A stretch of DNA of 5,776 nt from Syntrophomonadaceae bacterium (GTDB lineage Bacteria > Bacillota > Dethiobacteria > DTU022). A model generated the notes under the pieces. It saw only the letters and a program-made list of their open reading frames with translations. It made no database searches and was not told the DNA's origin. Within the stretch, counting starts at the first letter, position 1. Each line of letters starts with the position of its first letter. Positions 1 to 5,776 of this stretch are shown piece by piece. The stretch is taken from contig PUKR01000037.1 in the NCBI GenBank assembly GCA_003552365.1, forward strand, positions 1 through 5,776, read 5' to 3'. The position numbers and the translations under genes were made by a program.

Positions 1-437
1 ACTACCGGTCTTTCGCACATCGCCGCCAAAAAAATCAGCTGGCAGTCTGCAGAATAAGCCGCGAGCGGCAGGTTAGGTTCGGTTGTAACCAGGGCGTCAC
101 ATTGCCGGCGGGCTGTTTCAGGCAGCGCCCCTTCGCCGCGTTCGGCTTCGCTGAAAATACCGATTGTGGTCCCGTGTACCTGGACAGAGGAAGTCAAAGC
201 CCGGTAGTCATAAGCAAACTGGTCCATGAAAAGGGCCCTGTTTTCAAGCACGTAATCGTATTTATCTCCGGTATGGTAGCCGGTGTTAAGTGATGCAAAC
301 GGTCCTTTACTGCAGCCGCCTTTCCTGGTAGAAAAGGCGTGGCCTATTAAACCATTATTATTTAGAACCGGGGCCTGCAGGTAGGGCACCGTCCCCCCGG
401 TAAAAAGTTTGAACCCTTTCTCCTGCCCGTTTGCCAT
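1..437 (-). CDS. pgeF: PgeF/YlmD family multicopper-type (laccase domain) protein, N-terminal part
   Basis: The gene runs off the left edge; 145 codons from the start are visible, in a family usually of about 240-280 residues. My translation shows the family pattern FSTRKGG (35-41), PFASLNTGYHTGD (46-58), ENRALF (65-70), QVHG (85-88), CDALVTT (113-119) and SADC (129-132). By family knowledge His88 and Cys132 are two of the three zinc ligands of the active site; the third, in the HAGWRG motif, would lie beyond the edge. Members (YlmD, YfiH, now PgeF) are described as purine nucleoside phosphorylase/deaminase enzymes and as an editing factor of cell-wall peptide synthesis; which role applies here cannot be told. 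The ATG start has GGGAGGT just upstream (441-447), only 4 bases from the core GGAGG. YlmD genes commonly sit near ftsAZ in Firmicutes, which agrees with the context. One variation is Leu after ADCQ, where a Pro is common. Confidence 0.9.
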   Translation of the reverse strand, partial: MANGQEKGFKLFTGGTVPYLQAPVLNNNGLIGHAFSTRKGGCSKGPFASLNTGYHTGDKYDYVLENRALFMDQFAYDYRALTSSVQVHGTTIGIFSEAERGEGALPETARRQCDALVTTEPNLPLAAYSADCQLIFLAAMCERPV

Positions 438-555
438 ACTACCTCCCTCGCCAGCAATAGGTTAATTAATCGACATAAACCAAAGATGGCCTAATTACAT
501 CTCCCGGCCCGGTTGCGTGATAGCATCAATACGGGTTTCAGTTTTAATGCGTTAA
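438..555. other. Intergenic region between nrdG and pgeF
   Basis: These 118 bases separate the nrdG stop from the pgeF start. It is the only gap other than the ftsZ-nrdR one that is long enough to carry a promoter. The part nearest pgeF is AT-rich (about 460-500). I see no convincing -35/-10 pair, no NrdR box and no hairpin followed by a T-run. Whether pgeF is read through from nrdG or has its own weak promoter is open. The pgeF ribosome binding site (441-447) is the only clear signal. Confidence 0.6.
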
Positions 556-1113
556 TCACCCGGCAATCCAGCTTTGATCGGAAAATTCATATCCACCAAC
601 CCATTCTAAAGCTTCTCCGGCCGCCAGCGACCTTGAGAGGTCGATTAAACGCTGGTTGCGAGAGCCCCGGTAAGACAAACTTAAATCTTTCTCTTCCCGG
701 ACAAAGGGTCCGTCAATTAACAACCAGCTTGCTTCCAGCAAATAAAGGGTATTTCGGTCATAATTGCTCCTTTGCAGGAGCTGCTCAAAAGTATAGCCGC
801 TGTAAACAACCAGGTTTAGTCCCCTTTTTGTTATTTCTCCAACAAGCAGGGCCAGGACAGGAGCCTGTTCGAAAGGCTCTCCCCCGGACAAAGTAACCCC
901 GTCAATCGTAAAGCTCCCGTTTTCCCGGGAGTGGCGGTCGATAATTTCCAGCAGTTCTCCTGAAGCCACCGGCCATCCGCCGGCAGGGTCATGGGTTTCC
1001 GGGTTATGACAGCCGGGGCAGTGGTGCGGGCACCCCTGCAGGTAGATTGCCAGGCGAATTCCCGGCCCATCGACAATACTGTCGGATTGCAATCCTGCCA
1101 GGCGAAGGTTCAC
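556..1113 (-). CDS. nrdG: Anaerobic ribonucleotide reductase activating protein (radical SAM)
   Basis: NrdG is the radical-SAM activase that uses a [4Fe-4S] cluster and S-adenosylmethionine to form the glycyl radical on NrdD. The 185-residue protein has Cys28, Cys32 and Cys35 in the radical-SAM CxxxCxxC arrangement (QGCPHHCPGCHNPETH, 26-41), preceded by the family segment SIVDGPGIR (12-20). A SAM-binding SGGEP lies at 76-80. The NrdG-type C-terminal signature LLIDGPFVREEKDLSLSYRG (131-150), followed by SRNQRLIDL (151-159), separates it from other small activases such as PflA. The start is GTG at 1113-1111, giving the N-terminus MNLRLAG expected for the family. It overlaps the nrdD stop as GTGA, and no good Shine-Dalgarno sequence precedes it, so translational coupling to nrdD is likely. 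It is the last gene of the nrdR-nrdD-nrdG operon and is complete. Confidence 0.96.
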   Translation of the reverse strand: MNLRLAGLQSDSIVDGPGIRLAIYLQGCPHHCPGCHNPETHDPAGGWPVASGELLEIIDRHSRENGSFTIDGVTLSGGEPFEQAPVLALLVGEITKRGLNLVVYSGYTFEQLLQRSNYDRNTLYLLEASWLLIDGPFVREEKDLSLSYRGSRNQRLIDLSRSLAAGEALEWVGGYEFSDQSWIAG

Positions 1114-3206
1114 CGGTTATCACGGGGGGTGAAGTGGACCCGCCTGTCCTTCAGCTCGCTTAGTTTGGCATGATTAAACCGTTCATCGGTGGATAAATAT
1201 CCGGTAATCCGGCGAATATGCCTGATATCGGGACTGCCGCATTGGGGGCAGCTGCCGTTAAACACCCCGTTATGTGCACAAATACGGCACTCATCCAGCG
1301 GATAGTTTATACCGCCGTAACCGATATCGGATTCAGCCATCCGGCGGACGATGCGGTCTACAGCTTCAATATTTTGTCCCGGCGGCGCTTCCAGTTCGGT
1401 ATAGCTGATATGCCCGGCGTTGCAGTACTTGTGGAAGCTTCCTTCTGCCGCAATCTTATCGGCTATCGAAAGGGTGTAGTTCACAGGGATATGGAATGAG
1501 TTTGTATAGTATTCCTTGTCGGTAACTCCCGGAATCGAACCGTAGCGTGCCCTGTCAATGGCCACGAACCTACCGGCAAGACCTTCTGCGGGAGTAGCCA
1601 CCAGCACAAAGTTTAGATCGTATTCATCGCTGTAGGCATCTGTACGCCTGCGCATATGCTCAACTATCTTTTCCCCCAGCGCATGGGCCTCTTTGTCTTC
1701 ACCGTGGTGCCTGCCCGTTAAAAGGTGCACGGTTTCCGCCAAACCGATGAAACCAATAGCCAGGGTCCCGTGCTTGATTATTTCCCTGATCGAATCATCG
1801 GCGCCCAGTTTGTCTGAATCCAGGTAAAGTTTTTGCCCCATCAAGAAAGGCAAATCCCTGGCTTTGAGCCTGGAAAGAACTTCAAAGCGGTGCAGCAACT
1901 GGCGAGCACCCAGGCGCATGAGGCGGTCAAGCTGGACAAAAAACAGGTCCTGCTGCCCGCGGCATTCCAGGGCCAGCCGCGGCAGGTTAAGGGTAACCGG
2001 GGCGATATTTCCTCTCCCGGCAGAAACCTCGGGCCCGTGACGGTTGGCAATAACCCTGGTCCGGCAGCCCATGTAAGAAACTTCTTCTCCGTACTGCCGG
2101 TTAAAAGAACTGTCCATAAAGCTAAAGGTGGGGTTCATGCGCCGTGCCGCCACCTGCAGGGCTAACCGGTACAAATCGTAGTTGGGATCTTCGGGATAAA
2201 AGTTTATTCCCTCTTTGATCCTGAAGACCAGGTTTGGGAAAATTGGGCTTTCACCCCTGCCCAGGCCGCGGCGAAAAGCTTCCAAAACAGCCCTGGAGAC
2301 CATCCGGCCTTCTTCGGTAGTATCGGTCCCCAGGTTGATCGAGCTAAAAGGCACCTGGGCTCCGGCCCGGCTGTGCATGGTATTCAGATTATAAATCAGC
2401 CCTTCCATGGCCTGGTAGATTTCTTCATAACCGGGGAGGGTTTTCAACCCCCTGATTACTTCACCCAGGCTTCGGTCAAAATGGGGGAAGCTTTGCCCGC
2501 CGAACATGTCATTTTGATTGCTCTGCAGAATAATTGCCGCCTGGGCGGCAGCGGAGGCAATTCTTTTGGGCGGCCTGATGTACCCGTAGCCGGTGTTAAA
2601 ACCCTCTTTTAAAAGGTGAGAGAGATCGATCTGGAGGCAGTTCAAGGTTTTGCTGTAATAATCGAGATCATGGATGTGCAGGGCCCCTTCATCATGAGAA
2701 CGGGCAAACTCCTCGGGCAGCAGGTTGCTTAAATAATATTGTTTACTGGCTGCCATGGCAATTTGCAGCATCTTGGCCGAAGGTGAATTATTGACATTGG
2801 CATTTTCGCGGTTGGTTTCAACCAAAATTTCCTTAACGACATCCATTAATTCTGATTTTCCATCGCGAATTCGGGTGCGCCGGTCCCGGTAAAGGATGTA
2901 GGCCTTGGCAGTGCGGGCATGCCCGTTTTCAATTAAAACTACTTCCACTTCATCCTGTACTTCTTCCACTGCCGGGATCACACCGCTGGGCACTTTTTCT
3001 TTAATGTTTTCAATTACCTGGCGGGTAAGATTTTCGGCAATGCCGCGATCACTTCCTCCTACTGCCCGGGCTGCTTTAAAAATGGCATCGGTAATTTTCT
3101 CAGGATCAAACGGGACTACCCGTCCGTCCCTCTTGCGTATTTCTTTAAAAACTCTTTGGGTTCCAGCATTAGTTCCGTTTTTGACCGATGCGGGGCCTTC
3201 ACTCAA
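1110..3206 (-). CDS. nrdD: Anaerobic (class III) ribonucleoside-triphosphate reductase
   Basis: NrdD reduces ribonucleoside triphosphates to deoxyribonucleotides by glycyl-radical chemistry and works only without oxygen. The 698-residue protein has an N-terminal ATP-cone (about 20-112, with RKRDGR at 24-29), the dATP/ATP switch for overall activity. The catalytic barrel follows, with Cys190 (LNCLQIDL) and Cys381 (YMGCRTR), which by family alignment correspond to the conserved active-site cysteines, and GRGNIAPVTLNLPRLAL (397-413). The C-terminal zinc site is Cys640, Cys643, Cys653 and Cys656. The glycyl radical residue is Gly669 in RRITGYLS. Length is normal for Firmicutes and nothing essential is missing. 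The start is TTG at 3206-3204, overlapping the nrdR stop as TTGA; it is supported by AAGGGAGGTT 9 bases upstream, and the next Met (122) would remove the ATP-cone. I cannot decide from sequence whether the external reductant is formate or a thioredoxin-like protein. Confidence 0.97.
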   Translation of the reverse strand: MSEGPASVKNGTNAGTQRVFKEIRKRDGRVVPFDPEKITDAIFKAARAVGGSDRGIAENLTRQVIENIKEKVPSGVIPAVEEVQDEVEVVLIENGHARTAKAYILYRDRRTRIRDGKSELMDVVKEILVETNRENANVNNSPSAKMLQIAMAASKQYYLSNLLPEEFARSHDEGALHIHDLDYYSKTLNCLQIDLSHLLKEGFNTGYGYIRPPKRIASAAAQAAIILQSNQNDMFGGQSFPHFDRSLGEVIRGLKTLPGYEEIYQAMEGLIYNLNTMHSRAGAQVPFSSINLGTDTTEEGRMVSRAVLEAFRRGLGRGESPIFPNLVFRIKEGINFYPEDPNYDLYRLALQVAARRMNPTFSFMDSSFNRQYGEEVSYMGCRTRVIANRHGPEVSAGRGNIAPVTLNLPRLALECRGQQDLFFVQLDRLMRLGARQLLHRFEVLSRLKARDLPFLMGQKLYLDSDKLGADDSIREIIKHGTLAIGFIGLAETVHLLTGRHHGEDKEAHALGEKIVEHMRRRTDAYSDEYDLNFVLVATPAEGLAGRFVAIDRARYGSIPGVTDKEYYTNSFHIPVNYTLSIADKIAAEGSFHKYCNAGHISYTELEAPPGQNIEAVDRIVRRMAESDIGYGGINYPLDECRICAHNGVFNGSCPQCGSPDIRHIRRITGYLSTDERFNHAKLSELKDRRVHFTPRDNR

Positions 3207-3691
3207 TTTTTACAACCTCCCTTATTTTGTAACTGTTCTTTTTCCCGGAGCATATCTTCCAGCTCGGCTTTAAAAGCTTCAACGTCCGGAAACTGCCTGA
3301 AGACTGAGGCAAATCGCACATAGGCGACCTCGTCAATTCTGCGTAATTTCTTTAACAGGATATCGCCGATCCGATCGGCTGTAACCTCCTTGATGTAATT
3401 ACTGCGCAGTTCCTGTTCAAGGTTTTCAACCAGTTCCTCCCAGCGGGACAAGGGTATGTTCCTTTTTTGACCGGCCAGAATAAGGCCTTTTAGCAGTTTA
3501 CCCGGATCAAACAGTTCCCGCCGGCCATCGCGCTTGATAACAACGATCGGTTCCGCTTCCATTTTTTCCATGGTGGTAAACCGATTATTGCAGCTAACAC
3601 ACTGCCGCCGTCGCCTGATTGCTGAAGAATCCTGGGTTGACCGGGAATCAAGGACCCTGCTGTCGAATTCACCGCAGTAGGGACATTTCAT
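3203..3691 (-). CDS. nrdR: Transcriptional repressor NrdR
   Basis: NrdR is the nucleotide-sensing repressor of ribonucleotide reductase genes. The 162-residue protein has the usual two-part layout. The N-terminal zinc ribbon has Cys3, Cys6, Cys31 and Cys34, with the family segments MKCPYCG, DSRVLDSR (10-17), RRRRQC (26-31) and RFTTME (37-42). It is followed by an ATP-cone (about 48-138, with IKRDGRRELFDPGKL at 52-66), which by family knowledge binds ATP/dATP and controls oligomeric state and DNA binding. The end of the cone, VAYVRFASVFRQF (122-134), is typical. Length is slightly above the common 150-160 residues because of a charged C-terminal tail ending KGGCKN. The ATG start (3691-3689) is preceded by GGGAGAGGG. 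It is first in its operon and two NrdR boxes lie in its promoter, so it should regulate itself together with nrdD and nrdG. Confidence 0.97.
   Translation of the reverse strand: MKCPYCGEFDSRVLDSRSTQDSSAIRRRRQCVSCNNRFTTMEKMEAEPIVVIKRDGRRELFDPGKLLKGLILAGQKRNIPLSRWEELVENLEQELRSNYIKEVTADRIGDILLKKLRRIDEVAYVRFASVFRQFPDVEAFKAELEDMLREKEQLQNKGGCKN
3214..3223 (-). promoter_or_regulatory. Ribosome binding site fixing the TTG start of nrdD
   Basis: On the minus strand this reads AAGGGAGGTT, a near-perfect match to the anti-Shine-Dalgarno end of 16S rRNA. The core GGAGG ends 9 bases before the TTG codon at 3206-3204. The site lies inside the last codons of nrdR, so nrdD has its own initiation signal despite overlapping nrdR. 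Confidence 0.85.
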
Positions 3692-3696
3692 GGCTG

Positions 3697-3705
3697 CCCT
3701 CTCCC
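3697..3705 (-). promoter_or_regulatory. Ribosome binding site of nrdR
   Basis: The minus strand reads GGGAGAGGG and ends 5 bases before the ATG. It is a moderate purine-rich match, weaker than those of nrdD and ftsZ, which would suit a repressor needed in small amounts. Its upstream end touches the downstream NrdR box. Confidence 0.55.
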
Positions 3706-3720
3706 ATCAATATATTGCGT
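3705..3720 (-). promoter_or_regulatory. NrdR box 2 (downstream, imperfect)
   Basis: The plus strand reads CATCAATATATTGCGT, matching 13 of 16 positions of the perfect box at 3736-3751 and keeping the full CAATATATTG core. It starts exactly 31 bases from the other box, about three helical turns, which is the known tandem spacing of NrdR operators. It lies just after the -10 element, over and downstream of the predicted transcription start near 3721. Confidence 0.85.
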
Positions 3721-3727
3721 TTTTCCC

Positions 3728-3756
3728 ATTATAGAACACAATATATTGTGTGTAAA
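3728..3756 (-). promoter_or_regulatory. Sigma-A promoter of nrdR-nrdD-nrdG
   Basis: On the minus strand the -35 element is TTTACA (3756-3751) and the -10 element is a perfect TATAAT (3733-3728), with an optimal 17-base spacer. Transcription should begin near 3721, giving a leader of about 30 bases before nrdR. The spacer is almost wholly occupied by an NrdR box, so bound repressor would block RNA polymerase directly. Confidence 0.92.
3736..3751 (-). promoter_or_regulatory. NrdR box 1 (perfect palindrome in the promoter spacer)
   Basis: ACACAATATATTGTGT is a perfect 16-base palindrome and fits the published NrdR-box consensus (acaCwAtATaTwGtgt). It fills the spacer between -35 and -10 and overlaps the last base of the -35 element. 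Together with box 2 it forms the standard tandem operator. Confidence 0.95.
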
Positions 3757-3759
3757 GGG

Positions 3760-3776
3760 TTTTTTTATTTTTTTAT
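3760..3776 (-). promoter_or_regulatory. A-tract resembling an UP element
   Basis: The minus strand reads ATAAAAAAATAAAAAAA and ends three bases before the -35 hexamer, roughly -39 to -55 from the predicted start. A-tracts at this position can bind the alpha C-terminal domain of RNA polymerase and strengthen a promoter. The position and composition are seen; the function is inferred. Confidence 0.6.
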
Positions 3777-3779
3777 GCA

Positions 3780-3813
3780 ACTCGGCCTCCTCCCGAATGG
3801 GAGAAGGCCGAGT
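3780..3813 (-). terminator. Strong stem-loop after ftsZ, probable transcript end
   Basis: Two 15-base arms (3780-3794 and 3799-3813) pair along their whole length around a 4-base loop, with one G-U wobble when read in the ftsZ direction. Further pairing is possible below a bulged base. It starts 37 bases after the ftsZ stop. On the minus strand the hairpin is followed by an A-rich, not T-rich, tract, so it is not a canonical intrinsic terminator. It may instead define or protect the 3' end of the ftsAZ mRNA, or terminate by a non-canonical route. Confidence 0.55.
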
Positions 3814-3850
3814 GTGCGCTTTGGCTGCAACATGACTTCAAGATTATTTA

Positions 3851-4927
3851 TTACCCATTTACGATCCGTTCCTGCTGCTGCTGCCACCTGGCCCAGGCCG
3901 GGGCATCAATATTCTCTCCCCGGGAATATGCACTGTTCCCTACACTGGCCAGGGTTGGTTTAAATCCCTGTTCCTGGGTTTTAAAACCGGTGGCAATCAC
4001 TGTAACCCGGACCTGGTCTTCACAGTTTTCGTCAATTACAGCACCGAAAATGATATTCGCATCGGGATCGGCATGGCCGGCCACAATTTCTGCCGCCTCA
4101 TGCACTTCATAAAGCCCCAGGTCGGTGCCGCCGGTAACATTAATCAACACACCTTTGGCTCCTTCAATTGAAGTTTCGAGCAGAGGGCTGTTTGTTGCCG
4201 ACTTGGCCGCCTCCAGGGTGCGGTTTTCTCCGCTGCCCTGCCCAACTCCCATCAGGGCCGGGCCTGTTTCCGCCATGATCGTGCGGACATCGGCAAAGTC
4301 AAGGTTAATCAGTCCAGGGACGGCAATCAAGTCCGAGATCCCCTGCACACCCTGCCGCAGGACATCATCGGCAACCCGGAAAGCCTCCAAAATAGGGGTT
4401 TTCTTTTCGACTACCTGCATCAGGCGATCATTGGGAATGGTGATCAAGGTGTCGACCTTGTCCCTCAGGCAGGCTATACCTTCATCAGCCTGCTGTTTGC
4501 GCTTTTTCCCTTCAAAAGTAAACGGCCTGGTAACCACGCCTACAGTCAAAGGCCCCAGCTTTTGAGCAATTTCAGCAATAACCGGCGCGGCTCCCGTTCC
4601 GGTGCCGCCGCCCATCCCGGCAGTGATGAAGACCATGTCAGCCCCTTTGAGCATGGCCTCAATGTCATCAGCGCTTTCTTCCGCGGCCTTACGCCCTATT
4701 TCAGGGTTGGCCCCTGCCCCGAGCCCTTTTGTCAGTTGATCGCCAATTTGCAGCTTGGTGCTGGCATTGGCCAGGTAAAGGGCCTGGGCATCCGTATTGA
4801 CCGCACAAAAATCCACTCCCTGCAATCCGGCGGCAATCATCCGGTTTACGGCATTACTGCCACCGCCGCCTATACCTACTACTTTTATCGAAGCAAATTG
4901 TTCCATTTCAATGTCAAATTCAATCAT
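3851..4927 (-). CDS. ftsZ: Cell division protein FtsZ
   Basis: FtsZ is the tubulin-like GTPase that polymerises into the division ring. The 358-residue protein shows [15 protein letters not shown] (16-30), the tubulin signature GGGTGTG (106-112), the nucleotide-contacting TRPFTFEG (133-140) and NDRL (166-169), and the T7 loop NLDFAD (208-213), whose Asp210 and Asp213 complete GTP hydrolysis in the neighbouring subunit. The start is the ATG at 4927-4925, 8 bases after the core of AGGAGGTG (4934-4941). A GTG nine bases upstream lies inside that ribosome binding site and is rejected. The globular domain ends near residue 316. It is followed by a short linker and an unusual tail, [19 protein letters not shown] (340-358), in place of the common DIPxFLRRR peptide. 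The gene lies 30 bases after ftsA, as in most Firmicutes, and probably shares its transcript. Confidence 0.98.
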   Translation of the reverse strand: MIEFDIEMEQFASIKVVGIGGGGSNAVNRMIAAGLQGVDFCAVNTDAQALYLANASTKLQIGDQLTKGLGAGANPEIGRKAAEESADDIEAMLKGADMVFITAGMGGGTGTGAAPVIAEIAQKLGPLTVGVVTRPFTFEGKKRKQQADEGIACLRDKVDTLITIPNDRLMQVVEKKTPILEAFRVADDVLRQGVQGISDLIAVPGLINLDFADVRTIMAETGPALMGVGQGSGENRTLEAAKSATNSPLLETSIEGAKGVLINVTGGTDLGLYEVHEAAEIVAGHADPDANIIFGAVIDENCEDQVRVTVIATGFKTQEQGFKPTLASVGNSAYSRGENIDAPAWARWQQQQERIVNG

Positions 4928-4933
4928 TAAAGG

Positions 4934-4941
4934 CACCTCCT
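4934..4941 (-). promoter_or_regulatory. Ribosome binding site deciding the ftsZ start
   Basis: The minus strand reads AGGAGGTG, with 8 bases between the GGAGG core and the ATG at 4927-4925. The in-frame GTG at 4936-4934 forms the end of this site, so translation from it is very unlikely. Confidence 0.88.
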
Positions 4942-4957
4942 AATAAGGTATACTTTC

Positions 4958-5776
4958 TTAGTCCACGATATCCGTCAACCAGTCCTTGATTCGTTGCCAA
5001 AGACCGGGGCCTTTTTTCTTGCCGGGTTTAGCCTTCTCCTGGATATACATCCGGGGCTGGTAGCGCTGGACATAATGGAGAAGTCCGACCACCGTCGAAT
5101 AAGCCGGGTTTTGAATGCCGAACATATCGAACCTGGCCAACCTGACTTGATCACTTTCAAAATAGAGGCGGGCAGCCTCGGGGATTCCTTTCATCTGAGA
5201 AACCCCACCGCGCAAAATCACCCCTGCCGGCGGCAAGTAAGGCCAGCCCATCTTGTTCATTTCTTCCCTGATAATCTGAAAAATCTCCTGTACCCTCGGC
5301 TCGATAAAACTGCTGAGCTCTCTTTCCGAAACCAGCCTGAGCTCGTTGCTGCCTACAGTTTGAATCTCAATTTTTGGTTCACTTTCGGTGAGTGAAAGTA
5401 AAGCTGAACCATATTCCTTTTTCAGTTCTTCCGCGGTGTAGTGGTTTATCCTGAGACCGGCGGCAAGGTCGGTGGTTATGTGGTCTCCGCCTACCGGGGC
5501 CACCGCCAACTTTTGCAGCTTTCCATTATGGAAAAAGGCAACCTCGGTAGTTCCGCTGCCTATATCCAGCATGAAAGCACCCAAATCCCGTTCATCGGGA
5601 CTTAGCGCAATTTCCGAGTTGGCCATGGACTGCAGAATGATACCATTGATGTTAATTCCAGCCCGGTTGACACAGCGAAGCAGGTTGTGCAGGGAAGTGA
5701 TCAAGCTGCTTACCACCAGGGCATCTACTTCCAGCCTTACTCCAAGCATGCCTACCGGATCGGTGATTCCATCAAA
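4958..5776 (-). CDS. ftsA: Cell division protein FtsA, C-terminal part
   Basis: FtsA is the actin-like protein that tethers FtsZ to the membrane and recruits later division proteins. The reading frame is open to the right edge, giving 272 residues and a stop; family members are about 410-440 residues long, so the N-terminal third is missing. Numbered from the edge, the visible part begins FDGITDPVGMLGVRLEVDA, a typical FtsA segment of the 1C region. It continues with the phosphate-binding DIGSGTTEVAFF (71-82), PVGGDHIT (94-101) and the adenosine-site motif GVILRGGVSQMKGIPEAA (185-202). A basic linker (KPGKKKGPG, 250-258) leads to the amphipathic membrane-targeting helix LWQRIKDWLTDIVD (259-272) at the very C-terminus. 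The Met at 5749 is internal and not the start. ftsZ follows after 30 bases, consistent with one operon. Confidence 0.95.
   Translation of the reverse strand, partial: FDGITDPVGMLGVRLEVDALVVSSLITSLHNLLRCVNRAGININGIILQSMANSEIALSPDERDLGAFMLDIGSGTTEVAFFHNGKLQKLAVAPVGGDHITTDLAAGLRINHYTAEELKKEYGSALLSLTESEPKIEIQTVGSNELRLVSERELSSFIEPRVQEIFQIIREEMNKMGWPYLPPAGVILRGGVSQMKGIPEAARLYFESDQVRLARFDMFGIQNPAYSTVVGLLHYVQRYQPRMYIQEKAKPGKKKGPGLWQRIKDWLTDIVD

Noticed and set aside
518..528. Short inverted repeat TGATAGCATCA near the end of nrdG
   Set aside because: Only four base pairs are symmetrical, there is no T-run, and it does not resemble an NrdR box or a terminator.
513..896. Plus-strand open frame of 127 codons
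   Set aside because: It lies almost wholly antisense to nrdG, whose motifs are unmistakable, shows no recognisable domain and has no good ribosome binding site. It is a shadow frame.
4125..4565. Plus-strand open frame of 146 codons
   Set aside because: It is fully antisense to the conserved GTPase core of ftsZ and is rich in Ser, Arg and Pro, as expected from a reversed conserved gene.
4928..4936. Upstream GTG start for ftsZ, adding three residues
   Set aside because: The GTG overlaps the AGGAGGTG ribosome binding site, whereas the ATG at 4927-4925 is correctly spaced and gives the usual FtsZ N-terminus.
5747..5749. ATG that could be taken as the start of ftsA
   Set aside because: The frame continues to the window edge with FtsA-like sequence (FDGITDPVG), so this Met is internal and the gene is cut by the window.
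1..5776. Undescribed system, mobile element, CRISPR array or RNA gene
   Set aside because: Both strands are accounted for by six well-known housekeeping genes with short spacers. I found no direct-repeat array, transposase, terminal inverted repeats or tRNA-like fold.

Overview
The window holds a compact, entirely minus-strand block of six housekeeping genes. Read in the direction of transcription (right to left) they are: ftsA (5' end beyond the window), ftsZ, a regulated promoter, nrdR, nrdD, nrdG, and pgeF/ylmD (3' end beyond the window). The gene set, the strong AGGAGG/GGGAGG-type ribosome binding sites and the placement of a YlmD-family gene near ftsAZ all suggest a low-to-mid GC Gram-positive of the Clostridia. 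Protein flavour (for example the FtsZ N-terminus) recalls Peptococcaceae-like anaerobes, but that taxonomic guess is from memory and not tested. An oxygen-sensitive class III ribonucleotide reductase fits an anaerobic lifestyle.

Right part (3851-5776): the end of ftsA, including its C-terminal amphipathic membrane-targeting helix, is followed after 30 bases by ftsZ. FtsA anchors FtsZ filaments to the membrane at the division site. A strong stem-loop (3780-3813) lies after ftsZ and probably marks the end of that transcript, although it lacks a U-tract.

Centre (1110-3776): a textbook sigma-A promoter (TTTACA-17-TATAAT) with an A-tract upstream drives nrdR-nrdD-nrdG. One perfect 16-base NrdR box fills the spacer between -35 and -10, and a second, imperfect box lies 31 bases away over the predicted transcription start. 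NrdR should therefore repress its own operon. The three genes are fused by two 4-base stop/start overlaps (TTGA, GTGA), and both downstream genes use non-ATG starts. NrdR senses nucleotides through an ATP-cone, NrdD is the glycyl-radical ribonucleotide reductase with its own ATP-cone, and NrdG is the radical-SAM activase that installs the radical.

Left part (1-555): a 118-base intergenic region without a clear signal, then the N-terminal 145 codons of a PgeF/YlmD laccase-domain protein.

I see no mobile element, CRISPR array, RNA gene or undescribed defence-like system. The points most worth a second look are the operator/promoter architecture of nrdRDG, the non-ATG overlapping starts, the divergent FtsZ C-terminal tail, the stem-loop without a U-tract, and the absence of the spoIIGA-sigE-sigG genes that often follow ftsZ in spore-forming Firmicutes.
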